In this document: positions 45,366 through 54,644 of the stretch, piece by piece
Numbering within the stretch: position 1 is the first letter of the stretch
How the letters are laid out: each line of letters opens with the position of its first letter
NCBI RefSeq assembly: GCF_020037125.1
Contig: NZ_JAIQDG010000039.1
Location: 42,790-106,789 of the forward strand
Reading direction: 5' to 3'
DNA from: Myxococcus sp. RHSTA-1-4
GTDB lineage: Bacteria > Myxococcota > Myxococcia > Myxococcales > Myxococcaceae
Length of the DNA stretch: 64,000 nt
Program-made: the position numbers and the translations under genes
Notes under the pieces: model-generated
The model's input: the letters and a program-made list of their open reading frames with translations, nothing else
What the model was told of the DNA's origin: nothing
The model's database searches: none

Positions 45366-46076
45366 TTAACGGCCGGCGTCCGGCACCGTGCCGCCATCGG
45401 CCGTGACTGTCACGGTCCGGACAGCGCTCTTCGGTAACAGCGTCAGCACCCGTCCCTCTTCGATGAGCAGCAGCGAGTCCACGTGCCCGGGGTATTCCAG
45501 GCGGCAGGACGTGCGGTCGGCCAGCTCCCAGGTCTCCCGCATTCCGCGCCCCTCCACGTCGATGGGCACGCCCCGGCGGAAGCAGCCGCGGAACCCGGCC
45601 ACCAGCTCGGAGGCGGGGGTGCCCGCCTGGGGGCCGGTGAGCCCCGCGTCCGGGGGGCCGGCATCCGGGGCCTCCTCCACCGGGGGTGGCGCCTGCCGCT
45701 CGGGCGTGGACGACGGGAGGCTCGTCCCCGGAGGCACCTCCCGGGCGGAGGAGATGGCCTTCTCCCGGGCGCTGGCCTCCTGCTGCATGCGGGCGCGGCC
45801 CTCCTGGATGCGCTGGAGCAGCGCGCGGGCGCCCTCCGCGTCCAGGCTGTCGGCCGGCACGCGCTGGAGCTGCGCCTCGATTTCACCCATCTGCGGGTCG
45901 AGGTACGCGCCATCCAGCTTCTGCGCGTACAGGGCGCGGAAGCGGCGCGAAGCCTCTTCGTACTCGGCGGACGGGCCCGAGTCGCGGCGGCAGGCCGCGG
46001 GCGCGAGCGCGAGCAGCACGGTGATGGCAATGCCCACGAAGGGCCGGAGGGGGACTCGAGGGACCTGGGTGCGCAC
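45366..46076 (-). CDS. Lipoprotein of unknown function
   Basis: A 236-residue predicted lipoprotein. The hydrophobic segment FVGIAITVLLALAPAAC ends in a lipobox with Cys29. Residues 35-110 are helical and charged (ALYAQKLDGAYLDPQMGEI). A Pro/Asp/Ala-rich linker at 115-155 leads to a small C-terminal beta domain (MRETWELADRTSCRLEYPGHVDSLLLI). No family recognised. It starts with GTG and ends 61 bases upstream of psd. Envelope location inferred from the lipobox. Confidence 0.75.
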   Translation of the reverse strand: MRTQVPRVPLRPFVGIAITVLLALAPAACRRDSGPSAEYEEASRRFRALYAQKLDGAYLDPQMGEIEAQLQRVPADSLDAEGARALLQRIQEGRARMQQEASAREKAISSAREVPPGTSLPSSTPERQAPPPVEEAPDAGPPDAGLTGPQAGTPASELVAGFRGCFRRGVPIDVEGRGMRETWELADRTSCRLEYPGHVDSLLLIEEGRVLTLLPKSAVRTVTVTADGGTVPDAGR

Positions 46077-46133
46077 GAGCCCGGGTTTATTTCATTTCCC
46101 CGCGCCTGTGCCGACTTTTGTGCTTGCGGTGCG

Positions 46134-46865
46134 TCAGACCCCGAGGAACAGGCGCTTGCCGAAGTTGAGCGCCAGGTCCGCGTCGAAGATCTTCTGGGCC
46201 GACGTCTCGATGTCGTACTCCACGCGGACGTACTCCACCGTGCGCGCGTCCGTGTCGCAGATGACGAAGCAGGCCCGGTTGTCGTAGTCGCGCGGCTGGC
46301 CCACGCTGCCCACGGAGATGATGTACTTGTAGCCCTTCCGGATGCCGAACTTCTGGGCCACCACGTCGTTCACCTCGCCATTGCCGATGGCGAAGGCGCG
46401 GCACAGGTGGCTGTGCCCGATGAACGTCACCTCCGGCAGCTCCGCCACGTACGGTGTCAGCTCCCGCGCCTGCTCCAGCGCGAAGATGTACTCGTACGCC
46501 TTCGGGTCGATGGGCGAGCCATGGCAGAAGCCCACGTCCCCAATCCGGTAGGTGTACGGGAGGCTGCGCAGCCACAGCATGTTCTCGTCCGTGAGGACGT
46601 TGGCGGACCAGTCCAGCGCGTGCCGGGCGGCGTCGTAGTAGTACGAGTAGTCCATCCGCCCCGCCACCGCCGCGTCGTGGTTGCCCAGCAGCGTCACCTC
46701 CGCCACCGAGCGCACCAGGTCACAACACGGGTTGGGCGAGGCCCCATATCCGACGATGTCCCCCAACGAGACGAAGCGGTCCACCTTCTGGTGCTCGGCC
46801 ACGCGGAGCACCTCGGTGAGCGCCTCGATGTTGGAGTGGATGTCGGAGATGACGGCGATGCGCAT
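46134..46865 (-). CDS. Calcineurin-like metallophosphoesterase
   Basis: A 243-residue metallophosphoesterase of the YfcE/MJ0936-type group. All metal-binding motifs are visible: SDIHSN (7-12), GDIVGYG, LLGNHDAA, a His in FCHGSP and FIGHSHLCR. It should hydrolyse phosphodiesters with two metal ions in the cytoplasm; substrate unknown. The starting ATG is 24 bases downstream of the PilZ-type gene stop, so the two are likely one operon. Confidence 0.92.
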   Translation of the reverse strand: MRIAVISDIHSNIEALTEVLRVAEHQKVDRFVSLGDIVGYGASPNPCCDLVRSVAEVTLLGNHDAAVAGRMDYSYYYDAARHALDWSANVLTDENMLWLRSLPYTYRIGDVGFCHGSPIDPKAYEYIFALEQARELTPYVAELPEVTFIGHSHLCRAFAIGNGEVNDVVAQKFGIRKGYKYIISVGSVGQPRDYDNRACFVICDTDARTVEYVRVEYDIETSAQKIFDADLALNFGKRLFLGV

Positions 46866-46889
46866 GGGGGCCTCGGTGGGGGACCGGCT

Positions 46890-47243
46890 TTAGCCGGCCC
46901 AGCCGACCTTCACCTGGTTCGTCTGCTGCTGGGCTATCATCTGCCGGAGCCGTCCCAGGGTTTCGCCGTCGAGCGACTCGAAGCGCAACCCCATGCCGGG
47001 AGGGAAGGCCCGCTCCTCTTCCTCCCGCAGCCATACGACAACCGCGTTCGCGTGGATCGCCGGATCACCACCGGGCGTCAGCCGGACAACAGCTCGCGCC
47101 CCACGGGCCAGGGGCGTGCGCGTGCGCAGGAAGAGGCCTCCCTCGCTCAGGTTGGAGATGCGCGCGTAGAGGGTGACGTTGTCACCCTCGCACCAGCAAC
47201 GAAGCTGGGTGGGAATCCGCGTGTGCTTTCGGTTTTCGCTCAA
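46890..47243 (-). CDS. PilZ-domain cyclic-di-GMP-binding protein
   Basis: A single-domain PilZ protein of 117 residues. The two binding motifs are present: RKHTR (RxxxR) near the N-terminus and NLSEGG (D/NxSxxG). They are followed by the beta-barrel ARAVVRLTPGG..ANAVVVWL and GMGLRFESL. TTG at 47243 is selected since GAAGGAAG lies seven bases before it; an in-frame GTG at 47264 has no such site. It probably reads c-di-GMP and acts on motility or envelope functions. It precedes the metallophosphoesterase gene. Confidence 0.88.
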   Translation of the reverse strand: MSENRKHTRIPTQLRCWCEGDNVTLYARISNLSEGGLFLRTRTPLARGARAVVRLTPGGDPAIHANAVVVWLREEEERAFPPGMGLRFESLDGETLGRLRQMIAQQQTNQVKVGWAG

Positions 47244-47344
47244 CCCGCTTCCTTCTTCCGGCACTGGATCAGCAGCCTACGGAGGGGGTGAATCCACCGT
47301 CAAGTTCGAGGGTGGGATTCTCCCCCACCCCGAGGCCGTCCGAC

Positions 47345-48271
47345 TCAGCGCTCCAGCGGGCCCAGGTCGTCGAAGTGGGTCAGCTTGCGGAACTCGGCGA
47401 AGCGGGCGTGGATTTCCGGCCGGGTGACTTCACGCAGCCGCTCCAGGCTGAACTTCTCCACGGTGAAGGAGGCCATGACGCTGCCCATCACCATGGCGCG
47501 GCGCAGGAGCGCGCTGTCGAGCGCGCCCGTCGAGGTGGCGAGGGCGCCCATGAAGCCGCCGGCGAAGGTGTCCCCCGCGCCGGTGGGGTCGAACACCTCG
47601 GCCAGGGGGAAGGCCGGGCAGGCGAAGACGTGGTCCTGCTCGAAGAGCAGCGCGCCGTACTCGCCGCGCTTGATGACCACGCGCTGGGGGCCCATGGAGA
47701 GGATGGCCCGGGCGGCCTTCACCACGTTGTGCTCCCCGGCGAGCTGCCGCGCCTCCGCGTCGTTGACGAAGAGGAGGTTGACGCGCTTGAGCGTCTTCAG
47801 CAGCGCCGGCTTGCTGCCCTGGATCCAGAAGTTCATCGTGTCGGCGGCCACCAGCTTCGGGGCCCGCACCTGGTCCAGCACCTGCGCCTGGAGCTCCGGG
47901 TGGATGTTGCCGAGGAAGACGTAGGGCGTGTCCCGGTACGACTCGGGCAGCTTCGGCGAGAAGGCCTGGAAGACGTTGAGCTGGGTGTCCAGCGTCTGCG
48001 CCTCGTTCAGCTCGTAGCCGTAGCGGCCCTTCCAGCGGAACGTACGGCCGGACTCACGGGTGAGCCCCTCCAGGTCGATGCCCCGCCCCTTGAGGAAGTT
48101 GAGGTGCGCCTCGGGGAAGTCCTCGCCCACCACCGCCACCACCCGCGCGGGCGTGAAGAACGAGGCGGAGGTGGAGAAGTAGGTGGCGGAGCCGCCGAGG
48201 ATGTCCTCCTTGCGCCCGAAGGGGGTCTCCACGGAATCCAGGGCGACGGAGCCGACGACGAGAAGGGACAT
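47345..48271 (-). CDS. PfkB-family carbohydrate/nucleoside kinase
   Basis: Ribokinase-fold kinase of 308 residues. N-terminal LVVGSVALDSVETPFG with GGSATYFS is the sugar-binding region. The C-terminal signature DPTGAGDTFAGGFMGAL contains the catalytic Asp and anion hole. ATP-dependent phosphorylation of a sugar or nucleoside is expected; the exact substrate is not readable. The ATG at 48271 follows GGAAGC. It lies 118 bases downstream of the mlaD-like gene and ends 100 bases before the PilZ gene. Confidence 0.92.
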   Translation of the reverse strand: MSLLVVGSVALDSVETPFGRKEDILGGSATYFSTSASFFTPARVVAVVGEDFPEAHLNFLKGRGIDLEGLTRESGRTFRWKGRYGYELNEAQTLDTQLNVFQAFSPKLPESYRDTPYVFLGNIHPELQAQVLDQVRAPKLVAADTMNFWIQGSKPALLKTLKRVNLLFVNDAEARQLAGEHNVVKAARAILSMGPQRVVIKRGEYGALLFEQDHVFACPAFPLAEVFDPTGAGDTFAGGFMGALATSTGALDSALLRRAMVMGSVMASFTVEKFSLERLREVTRPEIHARFAEFRKLTHFDDLGPLER

Positions 48272-48389
48272 GCGAGCTTCCTGGGAGATGGCCGGAAAAA
48301 AGGCACGGCGCTCCCCGGGAACCCCGTGCCGTAGCCGGGTACGCTGTTTCCCGGCTTCCGTCAAGAGTCGAACGGAGGGAGCAGGCGGA

Positions 48390-49919
48390 TCAGAGGGCCG
48401 GCACGCCCGTGACGGAGAGGATGGCCTTCAGGTCGTCGTCTGTGAAGAAGAGGCCGCCGCCCACGAAGAAGTCCCGGCCGGCGATCAGCCGCTGGGTCGA
48501 CAGGTCGCGCTGCTGGGCGTTGAGGATGTCGTCCATGCCCGCCACCACGAAGAGGTGGTCGAACGCCTGGGCGCGAAGGGTGGCGCGCAGCCGGGGGTAG
48601 CGCAGCTCGTCCGCCGCGAAGTTGAAGGCATCCAGCTTCAGCGTCAGCGCATCCTCGAAGAAGTGCAGGTCGCCACCCACGCCACCGGTGGACTCGATGA
48701 GGCCCACGCGCAGGGTGGCGAAGTACCAGCGCTTGGCGAACTGGGCGCTGAGCTTCAGGCTCTCCTTGGTCACCTTCTGCGTCTGGATGACCGGGTCGCC
48801 CTCGGAGGGCGGGTTGGTCTGCACCACCTGGGTGGACACGGTGCCGCGCGGGTCGTCCACCAGCTCCAGCAGGTAGTACTTGTCCGGCTTGGGGATGAGC
48901 CGCAGCGACAGCAGGTTCTTCGAGCGGCCCTGGGCGGCCAGGTAGGTGCTCTGGATGCCCACCTCCGTCTGGAGGTCGGTGACCCGGGAGGCCAGGCGGG
49001 CCACGTCCGTCACCGTCTCGCGGATCTCCCGGCCCACGCTCTCGTCGGCCAGCAGCACGCCCGCGGCGCCCTCGCCGTTCTTCACCTTGGTGGTGATCTC
49101 CTCCAGGTTGCCCAGCGTGCTGTCGAGCTTGTTGAGCGTCTCCTTCAGGCTGGCGACGGTCTCCTTCACGTCGCCCTCGCCGGTGCCGACGATGTTCTTC
49201 ACGCTCGCGAGCACCTCGCGCACGTCGCGGGTGATCATCTCGATGTTGTCGACGATGCGCGTGACTTCGGCCTGGTTGCTCTGGGTGATGCCGCGCACGT
49301 CCGAGGAGATGCCCTCGAAGTTGACGAGGATGGAGTCCAGCCGGTCCGCGTTGCGGCGCACGGCGGCGTCCACCGAGTCCGACAGGCGCACCAGGTTCTC
49401 CACGATCCGCTGCAGCGAGCCCTGGCCCTTCTCCCCGCCCAGCACCTCCCGCAGCGCGCCCGTCACCTGCTGGATGTCCGAGGTGATCTGCGACAGGGAC
49501 TCGAACACGGCCTCCATGCCCGCGGTGTCGATGACGCGGCGGATCTGCCCCCCCTCCTCGAGGCTGGGGGCGCTCTCCGTGCCGGGGTTGAGGTCCAGGA
49601 GGTAGTCGCCCAGCAGCGACTCGGAGCGCTTGGTGAGGACGGCGTCCTCGCGCAGGTCCACCTCGTTGGTGATCCGCAGCCACACCTTGGCGCGGGTGCC
49701 CTCGAGCGTGATCTCGTCGATCTCCCCCACGGGAATACCGGCGATCTGCACCCGGCCCCGCACGGCCAGGCCGGACGCGTCCCGGAAGTAGGCCCAGACC
49801 CGGAGGGACTCGCTTTCGCTCAGTCCGCCCTTCTTGGCGAACAGGATGAAGGTGATGAAAAAGGCACCCGCGGCGATGACCAGCAGGCCAACACGGAAGG
49901 GCGTGACGAGCTTCTTCAC
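48390..49919 (-). CDS. mlaD: MlaD-like MCE-domain protein with long coiled coil and beta-rich C-terminus
   Basis: Substrate-binding component of an Mla lipid transporter, 509 residues, far longer than E. coli MlaD (~180). One N-terminal membrane helix (GLLVIAAGAFFITFILFA), an MCE domain (about 40-120) with VQIAGIPVGEIDEI and SLLGDYLLDL, then ~200 residues of helix/coiled coil (DSVDAAVRRNADRLDSILV). The C-terminal ~170 residues are rich in alternating beta strands (WYFATLRVGLIESTGGVGGDL). This suggests a periplasm-spanning form that may reach the outer membrane. GTG start. It follows mlaF by about 100 bases. Confidence 0.9.
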   Translation of the reverse strand: MKKLVTPFRVGLLVIAAGAFFITFILFAKKGGLSESESLRVWAYFRDASGLAVRGRVQIAGIPVGEIDEITLEGTRAKVWLRITNEVDLREDAVLTKRSESLLGDYLLDLNPGTESAPSLEEGGQIRRVIDTAGMEAVFESLSQITSDIQQVTGALREVLGGEKGQGSLQRIVENLVRLSDSVDAAVRRNADRLDSILVNFEGISSDVRGITQSNQAEVTRIVDNIEMITRDVREVLASVKNIVGTGEGDVKETVASLKETLNKLDSTLGNLEEITTKVKNGEGAAGVLLADESVGREIRETVTDVARLASRVTDLQTEVGIQSTYLAAQGRSKNLLSLRLIPKPDKYYLLELVDDPRGTVSTQVVQTNPPSEGDPVIQTQKVTKESLKLSAQFAKRWYFATLRVGLIESTGGVGGDLHFFEDALTLKLDAFNFAADELRYPRLRATLRAQAFDHLFVVAGMDDILNAQQRDLSTQRLIAGRDFFVGGGLFFTDDDLKAILSVTGVPAL

Positions 49920-50019
49920 CTGATGTGACTCCGAGGGCTACCGGCCGGCCGCGACTCTAACGTTTTGCATCCGGAGTGCCACCTTTTCCTGGGGGCCACT
50001 CCCCTCCCCGCGCTCCGGC

Positions 50020-50814
50020 CTAGTTCTTCCCGAACCATGTCTGTAGGAACACCTTCACCGCGGGATGCTGGGATTCCCGGAGCTGATCCGGGGGCCCGTT
50101 CTCCACGATGACGCCCTTGGACAGGAAGGCGATCTGGTCCGCCACGTTGAAGGCGGAGGCGATGTCGTGGCTGATCACCACGCTCGTGACTCCCAGGCCC
50201 TTCTGCGCGGCCAGGATCATCTCGTCCACGTAGTCGGTGGTGATGGGGTCCAGGCCGGTGGTGGGCTCGTCGTAGAGGACGATCTTCGGACCGAGAATGG
50301 TGGCGCGCGCCAGGCCCACGCGCTTGCGCATGCCACCCGACAGGTCCGACGGGAACTTGCCCTCCACCTCGGGCTTGAGGCCCATCAGATCCAACCGCGC
50401 GCGCACCTTCTGGTGGATGACGTCCTCGGGGTCCTTCGTGTGCTCGCGCAGGGGGAAGGCCACGTTCTCGAACACCGTCATGGAGTCGAAGAGGGCCGCG
50501 GCCTGGAACACCATGCCGAACTTGTTCCGGACCTGCTGGAGCTGCCGCGCGCCCATGGGGACGATGTCCTCCCCGTCGATGATGACCTTGCCGCTGTCCG
50601 GCTTGAGCAGGCCGATCATGTGCTTCATCAGCACCGTCTTGCCGGAGCCGGAGCCGCCGAGGATGACGCACGTGCTGCCCGCGGGCACCTTGAGGTTGAT
50701 GCCGGTGAGGACCTTCGTCTCTCCGAAGGTCTTGTGCAGGTCCACGATCTCGATCATCGGCGTCGCGGACGTGCCGGGGCCGGGCCCCCTGGAGGTGGAC
50801 TCGGGCGCGGCCAT
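50020..50814 (-). CDS. mlaF: MlaF-like ABC transporter ATPase
   Basis: ATPase of a retrograde phospholipid (Mla/Ttg2) ABC transporter, 264 residues. Walker A GGSGSGKT, Q-loop FQAAALFD, signature LSGGMRKRVGLARA, Walker B IVLYDEPTTGLDPIT and the switch His in VISHD are all visible. The ATG shares a base with the mlaE stop (TGATG), confirming the start and the coupled operon mlaE-mlaF-mlaD. The first ~19 residues are a Ser/Pro/Gly-rich extension. Confidence 0.95.
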   Translation of the reverse strand: MAAPESTSRGPGPGTSATPMIEIVDLHKTFGETKVLTGINLKVPAGSTCVILGGSGSGKTVLMKHMIGLLKPDSGKVIIDGEDIVPMGARQLQQVRNKFGMVFQAAALFDSMTVFENVAFPLREHTKDPEDVIHQKVRARLDLMGLKPEVEGKFPSDLSGGMRKRVGLARATILGPKIVLYDEPTTGLDPITTDYVDEMILAAQKGLGVTSVVISHDIASAFNVADQIAFLSKGVIVENGPPDQLRESQHPAVKVFLQTWFGKN

Positions 50815-51635
50815 CAGTGCCAGATGATTCCGAGGATGAAGTCGAGGATGAAGATGGACAGGGCGCTGGACACCATGGCCTCCGTGGTGGCCTGGCCCAC
50901 GCCCTTGGCGCCGCCGGACGCGTTGAAGCCCTTGTAGCAGCAGATGAGGGCCACGGAGAGGCCGAAGACGGCCCCCTTCGAGAGGCCCTCGTAGATGTCC
51001 GCGGGGACGAGCCACTGCTGGGTGCGGGAAATGAAGGTACCGGGGGAGATGCCCAGCGTCCCCACGGCGATGAGGTAGGCGCCGACCATGCCCGTGGTGA
51101 GGAAGAGCATGGTGAGGGCCGGAACCATGAGCAGGCCGGCCAGCACCCGGGGCACCAGCAGGTACTGCACCGGGTTGACGGCCATGGTCTCCAGCGCGTC
51201 CACCTGCTCGGTGACGCGCATGGTGCCCAGCTCCGTGCACATGGCGGACCCGGCGCGCATGGTGACCATCAGCGCGGAAAACACGGCGGCCAGCTCGCGG
51301 GACAGGGTCAGCGCCACCGTGGGGCCCACCAGGCTCTCCGCGTCGAACAGCGCGAAGGCCTCGGAGGTCTGCAAGGCGAACACCATGCCGGTGAACGTGC
51401 CGGTGAGGGACACGATGAAGATGGAGCCGACGCCCACGAAGTCGAGCTGGGCGAAGAGGTTGGCCATCCGGAAGGGACGCCGGACGCTCCAGCGGGCCAC
51501 GTCCGCCAGCATCATCATCAGCCCCCCGAGCGTGTTGACGCCGTCGATGAGGCCCTTGCCGAAGTTGGAGATGGACTGGGTGAGGATTCCAGGCTCGCGC
51601 GCGGGGGCCGGGTTGCTGGGGGTCTGCGAAGTCAT
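50814..51635 (-). CDS. mlaE: MlaE-like ABC transporter permease
   Basis: Integral membrane permease of the Mla lipid transporter, 273 residues with about five membrane helices. The family hallmark is ELAAVFSALMVTMRAGSAMCTELGTMRVTEQVDALETM. It works with the ATPase (overlapping by one base) and the MCE protein to move phospholipids between the membranes. The N-terminal ~20 residues are a polar extension. MlaC is not here; the only MlaC-like gene lies at 25056-25664. Confidence 0.95.
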   Translation of the reverse strand: MTSQTPSNPAPAREPGILTQSISNFGKGLIDGVNTLGGLMMMLADVARWSVRRPFRMANLFAQLDFVGVGSIFIVSLTGTFTGMVFALQTSEAFALFDAESLVGPTVALTLSRELAAVFSALMVTMRAGSAMCTELGTMRVTEQVDALETMAVNPVQYLLVPRVLAGLLMVPALTMLFLTTGMVGAYLIAVGTLGISPGTFISRTQQWLVPADIYEGLSKGAVFGLSVALICCYKGFNASGGAKGVGQATTEAMVSSALSIFILDFILGIIWH

Positions 51636-51849
51636 TCGGTCGTGAACCTACTCTTAACTGCCCGGCCCCCGGGCACAAGGGAAGTGATGACTCCCGAGGC
51701 CGTGGGCGGTATGCGCACCTCCTCCCCGAGGGCACGGAGAGGAAGCGGGCGTCGAAGACACTTCCTCCCGTTGGAGCGAAGCCGTTATGTTCCGCGCCCC
51801 TTTCCTTCCATGCCCGCGCTCCGGCGTGGGCCGAGAAACAGACGAACCC

Positions 51850-52425
51850 ATGGCAACTCATAAGGTCGGCGGCGAGGTGGACGCGCTCTGCACCCGCTGC
51901 AAGCTCACCCTCGCGCACACCATCCTGGCGATGGTGGGAACGAAGATCGCGCGGGTGCGCTGCAATACCTGTGGCGGCGACCACGCCTACCGTGCCGCGC
52001 CCGGCGTCACGGATCGCCCCTCCTCCAGCAGCACCACGCGGACCGCCCGTACGTCCAGCAGCGGCTCCTCCGCGACCCCGAAGGCGGAGAAGGTCATCAT
52101 CTCCTTCGACGAGCAGCTCGCCGGCAAGGACGTGGCCAGCGCGCGGCAGTACAGCCCGAAGGAGACCTTCCAGGTGGACGAGGTCATCCGGCATCCGACG
52201 TTCGGCACCGGCTTCGTGACGGCCGTGCGGGGCGACAAGGTGGACATCACCTTCCGCACCGACACCAAGACACTGGTGCATGGCCGTGGCGGCCCCCCGG
52301 CGGAGAAGCCGGCCTTCAGCCCGCCCACCGCCAGGGCCACCGGCCCGGCGGACAAGCCCCTTCCGGCGGAGCCCGCTCCCGGCTCCGGAGCGGACGGGGA
52401 AGCGCCGGCGCCGGGCGGGGATTGA
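51850..52425 (+). CDS. Zinc-ribbon protein with disordered Pro-rich tail, unknown function
   Basis: A 191-residue protein. The N-terminus has a C-x2-C..C-x2-C ribbon (LCTRCKLT and VRCNTCGG). A Ser/Thr-rich linker is followed by a small beta domain (VDEVIRHPTFGTGFVTAVRGDKVDITFR), which resembles CarD/Tudor-like strands, and a Pro/Ala-rich tail. It resembles a family of myxobacterial 'TRAP/zinc ribbon' hypothetical proteins only in general layout. The ATG at 51850 comes after the AT-rich gap. It leads a plus-strand run of three genes. Confidence 0.75.
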   Translation: MATHKVGGEVDALCTRCKLTLAHTILAMVGTKIARVRCNTCGGDHAYRAAPGVTDRPSSSSTTRTARTSSSGSSATPKAEKVIISFDEQLAGKDVASARQYSPKETFQVDEVIRHPTFGTGFVTAVRGDKVDITFRTDTKTLVHGRGGPPAEKPAFSPPTARATGPADKPLPAEPAPGSGADGEAPAPGGD

Positions 52426-52452
52426 CCCGGTGAAGGCGGAGGGGTGAAGTCG

Positions 52453-53847
52453 ATGCCACGGCCCGTGAGCATGCGTCCGCTGCCCCTCCTCCTGCTCCTC
52501 CTCACCGCTCCGGTGGTGCTCGCGGCCCCGCCGCGGGTGACGGCATCCTGGTCCCCGGAGCGCGTGGTGCTGGGCCAGGACTCACGGGTGACGGTGGAGG
52601 TCCACGTCCCCCCGGGCTCCGGTCCCGTGCGCGGAGCCGCCTCGTCGGGCGGCTTCGCCAGCGACCGGGTGGAAGGCGGCGCGGTGCGCACCTTCCAGTG
52701 GACGCCCCCTTCCGTGCGCTACCCGCTGGTGGCCGTGCTCGCCTTCTGGGTGGACGACGGCGCACAGCCGCCGGAAGTGGCCGTCCTCCGGATTCCCCTG
52801 CTGGGCAAGACGCAACTCGAGGTGTCCACCGCCGCCGGGGCCGACGTGGTGGTGGAGGTGGGCGGCGCCCGCTTCGGCCCGGTGCGGGCCGATGCCCGTG
52901 GCAGGGCCCGGGTTCCGGTGGAGGTGCCTCCGGGCGTGCGCGTCGCGCAGGTGCTGGCCGCCCGGAACACGTTGAACACCCACGCGACGATTCGGCTGGA
53001 CCCTCCCAATGAGGCGCCCCTCGTCGCGGCCCTCACCCCCTCCCCCCTTCCGGCCGGGACGGGAGGCTGGCTGCTGGTGGCCGGCGAGCCGGAGCTCCGC
53101 CAGGACGGCCTGGTGCTGTCCGTCGAGGGCGCGAAGCTGTCGCCCGAGGGCGGCGGCCCACCGTCGCGCTATCGCGTCACGCCCGACGCGGACGCCACCA
53201 CCGTCGCCGTGACGGTGCGGCGGCGCAAGGGGCACCAGGACAAAGCGCGGGCCGCGGCGGACGTGTCCCGGGACGAGGCCTCGCGGGTGGAAGCCTCCTC
53301 CGTCCCCGGGGCGAACCCGTCCGCCCTGGCGCCGGCGGCAAGCGCGTGGCGCCCCTCGGTGTTCCTGCTGGCGGGCGGTGCCTTCGCGAGCGGCGCCAAC
53401 ACGGGGCCCACCGGGGCGGTGGGTATATCGCTGGTACCGCCGGGCCGGTGGGAACGGTTCGCGGTGGAGGTGGAGGCGGGCCTGCGCCGCGCAACCCTCG
53501 ACGGGCGGGTGGAGGTGCTGGGCGCGGTGCGCTCGCGGGTGCTGGCGGTGCCGGTGCTCGCCTCGGTGCGCGCCAGGCTGCTCCGGGGCTCCGCCTTCTC
53601 CCTGTACGGGCGAGCAGGAGGTGGAGTGCTGCCTTTCCAGCACGTGCTTGGCAGTGACTTCCAGGAAGACCTGAAAGAGAGCAAGCTGGCGGGGATGGGG
53701 TTCCTCTCCTTACAGGGAGCGTACCGGTTCGGCCGCTGGAGCGCGTTGGCGGAGGCGCGGGGCGCGTGGGCCCCCGCGCACACGCCCTGGCTGGATGCGC
53801 AGCTCGGCGGGCTGAGCGCGCTCCTGGGAGTGAGGTTCGAGCCATGA
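52453..53847 (+). CDS. Exported protein of unknown function with C-terminal beta-barrel-like region
   Basis: A 464-residue exported protein. The signal peptide is LPLLLLLLTAPVVLA. Residues 25-240 are beta-rich repeats (VTASWSPERVVLGQDSRVTVEVHVPP). A Ser/Ala/Glu-rich linker lies near 260-300. The last ~150 residues (VFLLAGGAFASG..ALLGVRFEP) alternate as in outer-membrane barrels and end in Phe-Glu-Pro. The ATG at 52453 has GGAGGGG eight bases upstream; a GTG at 52444 is possible. It overlaps the next lipoprotein gene by four bases. Function unknown. Confidence 0.75.
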   Translation: MPRPVSMRPLPLLLLLLTAPVVLAAPPRVTASWSPERVVLGQDSRVTVEVHVPPGSGPVRGAASSGGFASDRVEGGAVRTFQWTPPSVRYPLVAVLAFWVDDGAQPPEVAVLRIPLLGKTQLEVSTAAGADVVVEVGGARFGPVRADARGRARVPVEVPPGVRVAQVLAARNTLNTHATIRLDPPNEAPLVAALTPSPLPAGTGGWLLVAGEPELRQDGLVLSVEGAKLSPEGGGPPSRYRVTPDADATTVAVTVRRRKGHQDKARAAADVSRDEASRVEASSVPGANPSALAPAASAWRPSVFLLAGGAFASGANTGPTGAVGISLVPPGRWERFAVEVEAGLRRATLDGRVEVLGAVRSRVLAVPVLASVRARLLRGSAFSLYGRAGGGVLPFQHVLGSDFQEDLKESKLAGMGFLSLQGAYRFGRWSALAEARGAWAPAHTPWLDAQLGGLSALLGVRFEP

Positions 53848-54644
53848 CTCGTGCCGCCGCGCTGCTCGTCACCCTCCTGCTCTGCGCCTGTGGCGGTGGT
53901 GGGGCGCTGCCCGCTCCGGAAATCCTCTCCGTCTCGCCCAACCGGCTCACGCTGCCCGAGGGCACTCCCGCCGCGGACAACAAGAGGACGGTCCGCATCT
54001 CCCTCGACGCGGTGATTGCCGTCCACGTGGACTACGGCAAGGAGCAGGTCACCGCGGATGCCGTGCGCGTGTGGATTGGCGCCGAGGAGGCCACGCTGGA
54101 GGAAGTGGACCCGGACGGCACCCTGACCGTCGGGGTTCCCGCGTCGCTCGGAGATGGCACGTACGATGTCCGCGTCACCCTGTCGGACGGGCGCGAGGCG
54201 GTGAGGACCTCCGCGCTCACCCTCGTCACGGTGGGCGTGCGGACGGGCGGAGAGCCGGGCCCGGACGCCGGCATCCTCATCGAGACGGATGGCGGCGTGC
54301 TCCTGGATGGGGGCTCGCCGGTGGAGCCCGGGCCCGGGGACCCGATGCGAATGGGCGACGTCACCGGCTTCGAGCTGACCACCGTGGGAGAGCAGCAACA
54401 GGGCGTGCCCTTCCGACTCACCCTCCGCGCCATGGGACCGCGGGCGGTGCACTTCAAGGGCGCCGTGGAGCTGACCATCAACAAGCGCAACGGCAGCGTG
54501 AGCCCCTCGAAGCTGGGCCCGTTCGTCAACGGGGTCTGCGAGCATCTCGTCACCGTGGACGCGCACGGTGGCAACGTGAAGCTCACGGTGACGGACGCCT
54601 TCGGCGCCCAGGGCACGACCAACGGCTTCAGGGTGAGGCAGTAG
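53844..54644 (+). CDS. Lipoprotein with IPT/TIG-like beta domains, unknown function
   Basis: A 266-residue predicted lipoprotein with lipobox LLLCAC. Residues 25-125 form an IPT/TIG-like sandwich (ILSVSPNRLTLPEG..YDVRVTLSDGREAVRTS). An Asp/Gly/Pro-rich linker with GPDAG follows, and a second beta domain ends GTTNGFRVRQ. The ATG overlaps the preceding stop (ATGA), so the two exported proteins are made together and probably form one envelope unit. Its 3' end overlaps the convergent rluA-type gene by 17 bases. Confidence 0.78.
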   Translation: MTRAAALLVTLLLCACGGGGALPAPEILSVSPNRLTLPEGTPAADNKRTVRISLDAVIAVHVDYGKEQVTADAVRVWIGAEEATLEEVDPDGTLTVGVPASLGDGTYDVRVTLSDGREAVRTSALTLVTVGVRTGGEPGPDAGILIETDGGVLLDGGSPVEPGPGDPMRMGDVTGFELTTVGEQQQGVPFRLTLRAMGPRAVHFKGAVELTINKRNGSVSPSKLGPFVNGVCEHLVTVDAHGGNVKLTVTDAFGAQGTTNGFRVRQ

